NCBI GenBank assembly: GCA_026386805.1
Contig: JAPLMX010000267.1
Location: 1 to 48,023, forward strand
Reading direction: 5' to 3'
Length of the DNA stretch: 48,023 nt
Origin: Phycisphaerae bacterium
Lineage (GTDB): Bacteria; Planctomycetota; Phycisphaerae; Sedimentisphaerales; Anaerobacaceae
The notes under the pieces are model-generated. The model was given only the letters and a program-made list of their open reading frames with translations, ran no database searches and was not told the DNA's origin. Positions within the stretch are counted from its first letter, which is position 1. The number at the start of each line of letters is the position of its first letter. This document shows positions 1 to 7,064 of this stretch, in pieces. Both the position numbers and the translations under genes were made by a program.

Positions 1-53
1 GCTCCCGAGGAGCCGGGGCCGGAAGATACATCGAAAAAGTGAATAGGAAACAA

Positions 54-82
54 TTGACGCCCCGTATGGTATGGGGTATATA
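54..82 (+). promoter_or_regulatory. Sigma70-like promoter without an obvious gene
   Basis: A -35 box TTGACG (54-59), a 17-base spacer and a -10 box TATATA (77-82) give near-consensus geometry. No credible protein-coding gene follows within several hundred bases. It is either a chance match in an AT-richer patch, a relic of a lost gene, or the promoter of an unrecognised small RNA. Confidence 0.3.
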
Positions 83-431
83 AAGTTGGGGCGCCGCGGT
101 TTTGGTCCGCCACCCGCCGCACTTTTTCTCCGCCCTTCACAATCATCGACGAGATTCGCAGGGCTTGTGTCGGCGGTACCCCGGCCCCCTGATTCTCACT
201 TTTCCCTTGCGTGCCCTGCACGCACCTGCCTAATGCTCCCCAGAGAAACACCCCTGACGAAGCCGCAACGAATGGGTTTGAAGCCCGAGCGGGCGACATG
301 GATATGGCGACCGCCGGGATATGAAGGAAAAGTCGTTGAAAAATGTACCGGACACCTTTAGCTTCCAGAGCTTCCAGAGGGGCGATGGTAACCCATTTCC
401 AGGCATGGACTTACAAGAGATCATCCGCAGA

Positions 432-512
432 TCATGCCATTGCGAGCGTAGCGAAGCAATCTCCCATCCCGAGGATTGAGATTGCTTCGGCGCTACGCTC
501 CTCGCAAGGACA
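432..512. repeat. Imperfect palindromic repeat, GCGA/AAGCAATC type, copy 1
   Basis: The left arm (432-463) contains GCGTAGCGAAGCAATCTC and the right arm (478-512) contains GAGATTGCTTCGGCGCTACG, so the two arms fold into a long imperfect hairpin. A second copy with the same arm ends lies at 26067-26144. Palindromes of this type (TGTCATTGCGAGC to GCAATGACA) are widespread non-autonomous repeats in bacterial genomes. No protein is encoded. Confidence 0.75.
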
Positions 513-954
513 TATCGGCGAAGACCCCTGCCTCCGCCGGGGCAAGTGTGTCTGCGGATACTTCTTCTTGAACCACGAATGGCACGGATGACACGAATAT
601 TCGTACCACTACTTGTTCAAATCTTGTTTTCTTGCGCAGATTTCTTCGCGGCGATACCGTAAAGCCTGGAAGCACCAACGATTATGTCTCTCGCAAAGAC
701 GCAGAGATCACCAAGGATTCAGGTACTCGCGCTCCTCTGCGCTCTGTCATCCGTCCTCCATTCTTGGCGCCCTTAGCGTCTTGGCGAGAGCAGGTTTTGG
801 TTGCGGCCGAAGGCCACGCTGGGTGATTGGTGTGATTCGTTGTCTCCAAGATTCCTCTTTACGTTTTCGTCGTTGTGGGCCTATAATGACCCTGCGGCTT
901 CTGGGAGACGCAGAAGGAACCCCGGTCCAGAGACTTGGATGTGTTGGGAGAAAA

Positions 955-984
955 TGTGAAATGTGTAGGGGTGACCCCCATTCC
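955..984. repeat. 30-base inverted repeat, arm 1
   Basis: The 30 bases here are the reverse complement of 2257-2286 with two mismatches by my alignment. The core is TGTGAAATGTGTAGG followed by a GTGACCCCC block. The two arms face each other across about 1.27 kb that contains the VPLPA-CTERM gene and the IS110 fragment. This could be a dispersed repeat or the ends of a decayed element. Confidence 0.7.
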
Positions 985-1251
985 CGGGAGAGCGAAGTTT
1001 CTGCGACTGAACTTGCTGTTATGGTCCGGCAGGAACTGCTTGGCCAGTTCGTGGGCCACGACCAACACCTTCCGTGGTGATTTGCAGGTTTCCATCCTGC
1101 ATTGTGTAACCGAATCGGGATGCTGGCGCTACCGAGAGATCGCCTAAGTCAACGAGGGCAGAGACAGAGCAGGTGCGTCCCTATTATCCATGCGAAAAGA
1201 CAAAGGGCTCCAAAGCCCAGTGTCCTGCGCCCCAAAAGCCCTATGAGACCC

Positions 1252-1845
1252 CTATTCTGCCGTTGGCCTTACAGCGTCCTTGCGTCTGAGCATCCAGCTA
1301 GCGGCCCCCAAGCCCAGCCCGCCAAGAATGCCGGCAGCGGGCACAGGGACAGGGACCGTCCGAAGCGTGACGTCATCCAGGTAGGTTCTGCTTTCCGAGC
1401 CCGAGCCACTGTAGAACCCCCAGACGCTGAAGCCTACGAGTTCCTTTCCAGGGCTTAGCTGGGAGGTTACGTCAAAGAACTCCCAGTCTGAGGTACTCAG
1501 AGGAAAAATCCTCTCATCCCCTGAGCCGTCACTGTAGAAGAAATCGAACGCCGTAGACGCCATCTGTGGTTCCTTGAGCCAATAGGACAACTCAACGATC
1601 TGGCCTACGGGGATGCCTGCAAAGTCCTGGCGGAGCTCACCATTGCCGACGTTTGTTGCACTGTATCCTCCGCTATGCGCATCCGCACTCGTCACGTTCC
1701 ACGACTCAATTAGCCCATACAAATCTCGGGCATTGTACCAGGGTAATAGACTCCCGGTCTCGAAGCCGGGATTGGTCAGATCGGCCTGGGCGTGTGTGAT
1801 GCTCAGACAGACCAAAACCAGCGTTGCCAGATTGAATCTTCTCAT
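1252..1845 (-). CDS. Secreted protein with VPLPA/PEP-CTERM-type sorting tail
   Basis: About 197 residues. It begins with a signal peptide (MRRFNLATLVLVCLSITHAQA), followed by a beta-rich segment (NPGFETG, SESRTYLDDVTLRT) of the kind seen in PEP-CTERM proteins with a carbohydrate-binding-like fold. The C-terminus is a sorting signal: the motif VPVPAA, a Gly/Leu hydrophobic helix and an RRK cluster. By family knowledge such tails are processed by exosortases in exopolysaccharide-producing Gram-negatives and planctomycetes. An ATG three codons upstream (1854) is possible, but the AAAGGA eight bases before 1845 favours this start. The gene stands alone between repeats. The ligand is unknown. Confidence 0.8.
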   Translation of the reverse strand: MRRFNLATLVLVCLSITHAQADLTNPGFETGSLLPWYNARDLYGLIESWNVTSADAHSGGYSATNVGNGELRQDFAGIPVGQIVELSYWLKEPQMASTAFDFFYSDGSGDERIFPLSTSDWEFFDVTSQLSPGKELVGFSVWGFYSGSGSESRTYLDDVTLRTVPVPVPAAGILGGLGLGAASWMLRRKDAVRPTAE

Positions 1846-2095
1846 ACACTCCATCCTTTTGTATGCCTACTACCTATCCTGCCAATCACGAACAGCCTTT
1901 TGACGCGACTACATCTGCCAAATGGGTCCAGAATGAAAAGCGGACACCCTTCCAACGAAAGTCTATGTCATATTCATTTTGACGAATGTCAACTATAAAT
2001 CCCCGTTCAGCGACAATTATTTCTTCCGTTCTTTCACAAGTTCCTTGGAGGGAGGCCAGGGTCAGCTAACATGAAAGGCAGAACCTCCTCGCTGC

Positions 2096-2101
2096 TATAA
2101 T
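2096..2101 (+). promoter_or_regulatory. TATAAT -10-like box upstream of IS110 remnant
   Basis: A perfect TATAAT lies 38 bases before the truncated transposase start. The matching -35 is poor. In intact IS110-family elements the region upstream of the transposase carries the promoter and the bridge RNA, so this may be a relic of that end. Confidence 0.25.
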
Positions 2102-2138
2102 GGCAGCGTAGAAGGCAAAGAAGAAAGGAGACTCTGCC

Positions 2139-2240
2139 ATGTACTACGCAGGAATAGACTATCACAAACGCTACTCGGTTGTCAGTATCCAGGATGCGCA
2201 AGGCCAGATCGTCCAGGAACGACGAGTCACACGGGGTTGA
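2139..2240 (+). pseudogene. IS110-family transposase, 5' fragment (33 codons)
   Basis: The peptide starts MYYAGIDYHKRYSVVSIQD, which matches the N-terminal start of the DEDD RuvC-like catalytic domain of IS110-family transposases; the first catalytic Asp is in GIDYHK. An AAGAAAGGAG ribosome site precedes the ATG. The frame ends at TGA after ERRVTRG. Intact IS110 transposases are roughly 300-400 residues, so about 90% of the gene is missing, including the rest of the DEDD domain and the serine-containing C-terminal domain. The following bases (2257-2286) belong to a repeat, so the body of the element was probably deleted. It cannot be active. Confidence 0.75.
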
Positions 2241-2256
2241 CAATGCCTTTCATTCT

Positions 2257-2286
2257 GGAACGGGGGTCACACCTACACATTTCACA
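2257..2286. repeat. 30-base inverted repeat, arm 2
   Basis: Inverted partner of 955-984 (28 of 30 positions agree by eye). It lies 16 bases after the stop of the truncated IS110 transposase, so it may mark the distal end of that element or of an older insertion. Confidence 0.7.
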
Positions 2287-2346
2287 ACCTGATTACCGGA
2301 TGACCGCACTCTACAATGCTATGTCGCTGCCCTGCTCCGATGAATG

Positions 2347-2366
2347 GTGGGCGGAGCCCACCCTAC
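2347..2366. repeat. Short GTGGGC/GCCCAC palindrome, copy 1
   Basis: GTGGGCGGAGCCCACCCTAC forms a small hairpin. A near-identical copy, GTGGGCACAGCCCACCCTGC, lies at 39640-39659 upstream of the ACP gene. I read these as copies of a short dispersed palindrome. Between 2287 and 2446 nothing else was recognised. Confidence 0.5.
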
Positions 2367-2446
2367 CGCCGTCGCCCGGACCGTGGCCCCGTGCCCAAAG
2401 GCGCGCAGCGCGTGCTATAGAATACCTGAGGGGCATTCCCCAGACG

Positions 2447-3001
2447 CTACTTCACACCCAGCCTTTCCCGCAGGATGTGCAGGTTCAGCACGTCCTCGCG
2501 ATTGTATTCGAGCAGCTTTTGCAGGGCTTCTATGTCATTGTTGTTAACATAGTTCCACCAGAGCCGCACGGCCAGGTAGCCGTTCATGCCGGTCAGCCGC
2601 CGCTCGATCCCGAGGCGGACCTCGACGGCCTTCAGGCCGCCTCTGAGGTCCCGGCGCCAGCAGTTGTACATCAGGTCCGTGTGGGCAAATTGCTTTCGCA
2701 GATCGAGACCGATTCTGGATTTGATGAACGGCAGATCGAACCGGCTTCCGTTGTACGTGTAAACCTCATCCACTCCCTCCAGCAAGGCGAGCACATTGTC
2801 GGCGTTGACCTGGCCGCCGTAGAGCTGCCCGAACCGCTGCTCGCCGGCCCGCACGACCGCGACGCCGATGACCGTCAAGTCACAATACTGCCAACTGAAC
2901 CCGGTCGTCTCGATGTCCAGATATCCATAGCATTTGACTCGGCAACCGCCCTGCTCAGCGGCGTTCTCCTCTGTGGGCAGAGAGGATGCCCGCGTGCTCA
3001 T
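2447..3001 (-). CDS. RNase H-fold 3'-5' exonuclease-like protein (YprB/DEDD type)
   Basis: 184 residues. After about 22 N-terminal residues that overlap the upstream gene, YLDIETTGFS gives the ExoI motif with the first acidic pair. VYTYNGSRFDLPFI gives the ExoII-like Asp, and EYNREDVLNLHIL gives the ExoIII-like region with a final Asp. This order matches the RNase H-like 'YprB' exonuclease family, which is predicted to degrade nucleic acid from 3' ends with two metal ions. It overlaps the PLD-like gene upstream on the same strand by 47 bases, so the two are probably co-transcribed and translationally coupled. The substrate is not known. Confidence 0.75.
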   Translation of the reverse strand: MSTRASSLPTEENAAEQGGCRVKCYGYLDIETTGFSWQYCDLTVIGVAVVRAGEQRFGQLYGGQVNADNVLALLEGVDEVYTYNGSRFDLPFIKSRIGLDLRKQFAHTDLMYNCWRRDLRGGLKAVEVRLGIERRLTGMNGYLAVRLWWNYVNNNDIEALQKLLEYNREDVLNLHILRERLGVK

Positions 3002-3500
3002 CGCAGAACTCCTTTCTGTCGCAGTCCCGGCAATGGGAGCCGCGCCAGATGGCGTCGAACTGTTCCATGATTTGGCCGACCATCGGCCCCTCGGTCGTCA
3101 CGATTCCCGATTCGAAATTACGCCGCCGCGTGCTCTTGGCCCCGACGCCCGCGCCGGTGAGATTCGCACTGCCGGCGTAAGCCCATTCGCCGTCCACGAC
3201 GGCGCACTTGAGGTGGACCCGCGGGCAGAGCATCCGTTCCAGCCCCTTCGACAGGTTCCGGTACCGGTCGAAATCCCTGTGAAACCTCGGCCCCGGCTCT
3301 TTCGCATGGAGCAGGCGAATCTCCACGTTCTTCGTCGCCAGATCCGATAGGATTTCCAGGAAAGGGACCATCTTGCCCTGCTTGTGGACGTGCAGGTCCT
3401 TGAGGTCGGCCGTGGCCAGCCAGAGCAGCCGCTTGGCCTTGGGAATGGCCCCGCAGACGACCTCTTCGTATATCTCTCGATCTGTGACAAACTTCAACAT
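2955..3500 (-). CDS. Phospholipase D-like protein with a single HKD motif
   Basis: 181 residues. The segment RVHLKCAVVDGEWAYAGSANLTGAG carries the H-x-K of the PLD superfamily and the downstream GSANLTGAG (HLK at about residues 96-98). Only one HKD half is present, so by family precedent it would work as a dimer, like Nuc-type endonucleases. The C-terminus has a Cys cluster (CRDCDRKEFCDEH) that may bind metal. No signal peptide is seen. Its 3' end overlaps the RNase H-fold exonuclease gene, which suggests a two-gene nucleic-acid-processing unit, although lipid or unknown substrates remain possible. Confidence 0.75.
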   Translation of the reverse strand: MLKFVTDREIYEEVVCGAIPKAKRLLWLATADLKDLHVHKQGKMVPFLEILSDLATKNVEIRLLHAKEPGPRFHRDFDRYRNLSKGLERMLCPRVHLKCAVVDGEWAYAGSANLTGAGVGAKSTRRRNFESGIVTTEGPMVGQIMEQFDAIWRGSHCRDCDRKEFCDEHAGILSAHRGERR

Positions 3501-3738
3501 GTGCCCGGCTGCCGCCCCGAAACCTCACGTCGGAAGATACAGTGTAGCGGCCGCGGCAACGCCTTTCAACACCGAACGGCCCGAATCTGAATCCCATGAG
3601 AGATTTCCTTGCCCGGCCAATTTGGATTTTGGCGAATCGGGGTTACATTATATGTAGCCGCCGTCTTGTCCACGGCACGCCGTCCGAGAATACCTTGCGA
3701 TGAGAGGCAAGACGACAGCGGGAACCGGGGGGCCTTGT

Positions 3739-4086
3739 ATGGCAACGCAAAACTTGTCCGAGCACGTCCTTCTCATCACTCTACCTGCCGAGCCGTCGTC
3801 GAGCGGCGATCTGGAGGCCGTGGTGCGATCGACTCGTCCGGGGTCGGACCACGACGTGGTCGTGGACTTCTCGCGCGTCGAGATCCTGCCGTCGGCGACG
3901 ATCTGCAACCTGATCGTGTTGGAGCGTGTGCTGAGCGCTGCGGGCCACCGGCTCGTCTTGTGCTCCGTTCCGCCCGACGTCAAGGCGGTCTTTAGGCGGG
4001 TGGGCCTTCACAAGCTGTTTCGGTTCACGGACGACGAGCTTGCCGCCGTGCAATCCCTGGAACAGGACGACTACATGTGTCCGTAG
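3739..4086 (+). CDS. STAS-domain protein (anti-sigma factor antagonist-like)
   Basis: About 115 residues from the ATG at 3739; an ATG at 3700 would add 13 residues but lies outside the domain. The order of beta-strand HVLLITLPAE, core VVDFSRVEIL, helix SATICNLIVLERVLSAAG, strand HRLVLCSVP and helix VKAVFRRVGL is that of SpoIIAA/RsbV-like STAS proteins. The loop that normally reads DSSG is LPSAT here, so the serine in PSAT is the candidate phospho-acceptor. No kinase or sigma factor gene is adjacent. Its TAG ends exactly where the TAG of the convergent dehydrogenase gene begins. Confidence 0.7.
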   Translation: MATQNLSEHVLLITLPAEPSSSGDLEAVVRSTRPGSDHDVVVDFSRVEILPSATICNLIVLERVLSAAGHRLVLCSVPPDVKAVFRRVGLHKLFRFTDDELAAVQSLEQDDYMCP

Positions 4087-5412
4087 CTACAACCACGCGT
4101 CGATCAGATGGTCCACTTGGCCGGGCAGAACACCGGTCAGCCAGGCCAGATCGACGATGGTGAAGCGTCTGCGGATCTCGTGCATGTGCAGGATGGCCGA
4201 CCTGATCCGCTCGCGCGAGCAGCCGATGTCGGCCATTGATACAGCGGCGCCGGCGCGCTGGAGCCAAGTGCGAATCGTCTCGGGGCTCTTCACCTCGGCG
4301 GCCAGTTTTGTCCTGAGCTGGTCCCACGCATCGTGCCCCGTGATCTTCTTTCGGATTGGCTCCAGCCGCGCCCTCTTTGACCCGTATTGCTCGGCCACGG
4401 CGGCGACCACGGACGGTACGGACCAGAAACGCTCGTCGATGGAAACCGGCAAAGGGATGAGAGCCGGGCTGTTGATGGCCAGCACTCTCTGATAGAGAGC
4501 GGCGGAAAGAAGCGTGCCGATACCGACCTGCCGGCCGTGCAAATCGTGGTTTTCCCCGCGCGTCTCGGCCATCATATCCAGCGTGTGGCTCAATAAGTGC
4601 TCGCCGCCGCTGGCCGGAGCGCTGGTACCCATGAGCGTCATGGCCATGCCGGTCCAGAAGAGAGCCTTGAAGAGACCCCCGATCGCCTCCCGCTTGCCGT
4701 CCCGGATATCTTCGGGGCGATCCAGGTAGAGCGGCTCCAGCTTCGTGACGATGCCGGCACAGAACCTGCAGTAGTACTCGTCAAACAGGAAATGATTCGC
4801 GACCCAGTCGGCGGTGCTCTGGTGCTTGGCGATGGTGTCGCCGAACCCGGCGGCGGTCATTTCCCGGGGCGACTGCTCGATGATGCTCGGCTCGGCCACC
4901 ACCGCCACCGGCGGCCGCGCCTCGATGAGCAGCTTCACCCCGGCGACCGTCGGCGCGACGTTGGCCGAGGAATAGCCATTCATCGATGCCGCCGTGGCCA
5001 CGACCAGATAGGGGATGCCCAACTGGAAGGCCGACCATTTGCACAGATCGTTGATCACGCCGCTCCCGACCGCCACCACCAGATCGGGATGCACGCCCCG
5101 CAACTGGTCGACCAGGGGCCTAACCGTAATATCGTCGCAGACCGGCCCACCCTGTCGCCTGTCGGGAACGATCACCCGAGCCACGGCGATTCCCGCCGTC
5201 TGGAGCACTTCTTCCACGCGCCGTCCGCAGACGTCCCAGGTCCGCACATCCGCGACCACCACAACACGAAGCGCATCCGCACAACTTCCTGGAACAAGTT
5301 CCGCCAACGAATCGATGACGCCCGACCCATAAACGAATCTGCGCACCGGCACGTGGTGTGTTTTGCCACAATCACAGGCGAAACTCGTTCCCAGCAATCC
5401 CGATAGTTCCAT
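4087..5412 (-). CDS. egsA: Glycerol-1-phosphate dehydrogenase, AraM/EgsA type
   Basis: 441 residues. It is predicted to reduce dihydroxyacetone phosphate to sn-glycerol-1-phosphate with NAD(P)H in the cytoplasm. The glycine motif VVAVGSGVINDLCKW binds the nucleotide. GFGDTIAKHQSTADW, GGEHLLSHTLDMM and HDLHGRQVGIGT carry the Asp and His ligands of the metal. The open frame continues 88 codons further upstream, but the N-terminus MELSGLLGTSFACDCGKTH matches the AraM family start and the longer version overlaps the divergent sulfatase gene. AraM-type enzymes supply the archaeal-type glycerol backbone in some bacteria. No prenyl-glycerol synthase is visible nearby. The family call is firm; the exact substrate is less so. 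Confidence 0.85.
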   Translation of the reverse strand: MELSGLLGTSFACDCGKTHHVPVRRFVYGSGVIDSLAELVPGSCADALRVVVVADVRTWDVCGRRVEEVLQTAGIAVARVIVPDRRQGGPVCDDITVRPLVDQLRGVHPDLVVAVGSGVINDLCKWSAFQLGIPYLVVATAASMNGYSSANVAPTVAGVKLLIEARPPVAVVAEPSIIEQSPREMTAAGFGDTIAKHQSTADWVANHFLFDEYYCRFCAGIVTKLEPLYLDRPEDIRDGKREAIGGLFKALFWTGMAMTLMGTSAPASGGEHLLSHTLDMMAETRGENHDLHGRQVGIGTLLSAALYQRVLAINSPALIPLPVSIDERFWSVPSVVAAVAEQYGSKRARLEPIRKKITGHDAWDQLRTKLAAEVKSPETIRTWLQRAGAAVSMADIGCSRERIRSAILHMHEIRRRFTIVDLAWLTGVLPGQVDHLIDAWL

Positions 5413-5566
5413 GCGACGAAACCCGACAAAGGACTCGATGGCTATTTCTCGTTCAGTGTAGGGCCACAGTGCCCATCGGTCAATCGGATCGCGAGGTAGT
5501 CCCGCGGTGATCCGGCGGCTATAATCAGGCGCGTCCAAGCAACACCAATAACGAATCCGGACGGCG

Positions 5567-7003
5567 ATGATGAGCATGAAAAGAAGAGACCTGCTGAAAT
5601 CCGCCGGCCTTGGCGCCGCATCCCTCGTACTGGGCGTACCGGGTATGCGGGCCGCAGGGCCCGCCCAAAAGCCCAACCTGGTCTACGTCTTCGCCGACCA
5701 GTGGCGGGCCGAGGCAACGGGGTACGCCGGCAACGGGGACGTGCGGACGCCGAATCTGGACTGGCTGGCCCGCGAAAGCGTGAGTTTTGGGAACGCCGTG
5801 TCTTGCTGTCCCGTTTGCAGTCCGTACCGTGCCAGCCTGCTGACGGGTCAATACCCGCTGACTCACGGCGTGTTCCTGAACGATGTGCCGTTGCGGAATG
5901 AGGCGACGACCATCGCGGAGGTGTACCAGCGCAGCGGCTACAGGATCGCTTACATCGGTAAGTGGCACCTGGACGGCAACCAGAGAAGCGCGTTCATTCC
6001 CCGCGAGCGACGTCAGGGGTTCGAGTTCTGGAGGGTATTGGGCTGTACGCACGCGTACAACAACTCGTACTACTACGGCGACGAGAACGTCCGGCGGAAA
6101 TGGGACGGTTACGATGCGATCGCCCAGACTCGTGAGGCGCAGCAGTACCTCCGCGACCACGCCGACGGCCCGCCGTTTGTCCTCGTGCTCTCCTGGGGGC
6201 CTCCTCACGACCCCTACGGGACAGCGCCCCAGAAGTACAAAGACCTCTTCAAACCCGACAGCCTGGCTCTCAGGCCCAATGTGCCGGAGGCCGACCGCCC
6301 GAAGGCGCGCCAGGCGCTCGCCGGCTACTATGCCCATATCGCCGCTCTCGACGATTGTGTCGGCGAGATCCTGCGAACGGTACATGAAACCGGTATCGGG
6401 CAGGACACGATCTTCGTTTTCACGTCCGATCATGGGGACATGCTCTTTTCTCACGGCGGCCAGAACAAGCAGCAGCCGTGGGATGAATCGATTCGTGTGC
6501 CGTTTCTGCTACGCTACCCCGCCGTGCTTGGTACGGTAGGCAGAATCATCGACTTGCCGATCAATACGCCCGACATCATGCCGACCCTGCTCGGCCTGAG
6601 CGGCATTGTCATCCCCGGGACGGTGGAAGGCACTGATTTCTCCCGCCTCCTAACCGGGAAGGCACCGGTTCCACACTACGCCGCACTGATTGGCTGCCCA
6701 TCTCCTTTTGGGCAGTGGACCAGGGCCAGAGGCGGCCGGGAGTACCGGGGCGTGCGGACCCGCCGACACACCTACGTGCGTGACCTCAAAGGCCCCTGGC
6801 TTCTCTACGACAACGAGCACGACCCGTATCAGCTCGACAACCTGTGCAACAAGCCCGAACACGCGGCCCTCCAGGCGAGCTTGGACGCGAATCTGTCGAA
6901 AAAACTGAAAGACACGAGGGATGAGTTCCTGTCCGGCTGGGACTACATCAAGAAATGGGGCTACGAAGTGGACGCGTCCGGCACCGTGCGATACACAAAC
7001 TGA
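5567..7003 (+). CDS. Tat-exported Cys-type sulfatase
   Basis: 478 residues. The N-terminus MKRRDLLKSAGLGAASLVLG is a twin-arginine signal. NLVYVFADQWRAEATGY begins the alkaline-phosphatase fold with a metal-binding Asp. CSPYRASLLTG (Cys about residue 84) is the formylglycine-forming site; the fourth position is Tyr where Ser or Ala is usual, but C-x-P-x-R is kept. FVFTSDHGDM supplies further metal ligands and GKWHLDG the activation-loop Lys/His. A C-terminal subdomain follows (GVRTRRHTYV, YDNEHDPYQLDNL). It should hydrolyse sulfate esters, probably on polysaccharides, outside the cytoplasm. It needs a formylglycine-generating enzyme, which is not in this window. ATGs at codons 1, 2 and 4 are all possible starts. 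Confidence 0.9.
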   Translation: MMSMKRRDLLKSAGLGAASLVLGVPGMRAAGPAQKPNLVYVFADQWRAEATGYAGNGDVRTPNLDWLARESVSFGNAVSCCPVCSPYRASLLTGQYPLTHGVFLNDVPLRNEATTIAEVYQRSGYRIAYIGKWHLDGNQRSAFIPRERRQGFEFWRVLGCTHAYNNSYYYGDENVRRKWDGYDAIAQTREAQQYLRDHADGPPFVLVLSWGPPHDPYGTAPQKYKDLFKPDSLALRPNVPEADRPKARQALAGYYAHIAALDDCVGEILRTVHETGIGQDTIFVFTSDHGDMLFSHGGQNKQQPWDESIRVPFLLRYPAVLGTVGRIIDLPINTPDIMPTLLGLSGIVIPGTVEGTDFSRLLTGKAPVPHYAALIGCPSPFGQWTRARGGREYRGVRTRRHTYVRDLKGPWLLYDNEHDPYQLDNLCNKPEHAALQASLDANLSKKLKDTRDEFLSGWDYIKKWGYEVDASGTVRYTN

Positions 7004-7064
7004 GACGGTAGGGGTCCATGAAGATCGCATCATAACCCCACATGAGGCTCTCCCAGAACCACGG

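Larger units (their letters stand above)
1..1251. other. Gene-poor repeat-rich stretch, no convincing CDS
   Basis: No reading frame here has a recognisable protein, a ribosome binding site and family-like composition together. The stretch holds a promoter-like pair (54-82), a palindromic repeat (432-512), and text of the type found as interspersed repeats in planctomycete-like genomes: a cacgaatggcacggatgaca string near 575-595 and a tctcgcaaagacgcagagat string near 690-710. It also holds one arm of an inverted repeat (955-984). The string atgtaccggacaccttt near 344-360 resembles an insertion-sequence end, which is recall only. I read it as accumulated repeat debris. A non-coding RNA downstream of the promoter-like site cannot be excluded. 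Confidence 0.55.

Noticed and set aside
83..431. 6S RNA, SRP RNA or tmRNA downstream of the first promoter-like site
   Set aside because: No conserved motif, closing stem or expected bulge pattern could be built by eye.
859..1095. A 78-codon minus-strand frame containing a KVLVVAHELAKQF segment
   Set aside because: No family recognised and its second half is translated from the inverted repeat at 955-984. Kept only as part of the debris region.
5413..5676. An 88-codon N-terminal extension of the G1P dehydrogenase
   Set aside because: Overlaps the divergent sulfatase gene and has no family counterpart; the start MELSGLLG is typical for AraM.
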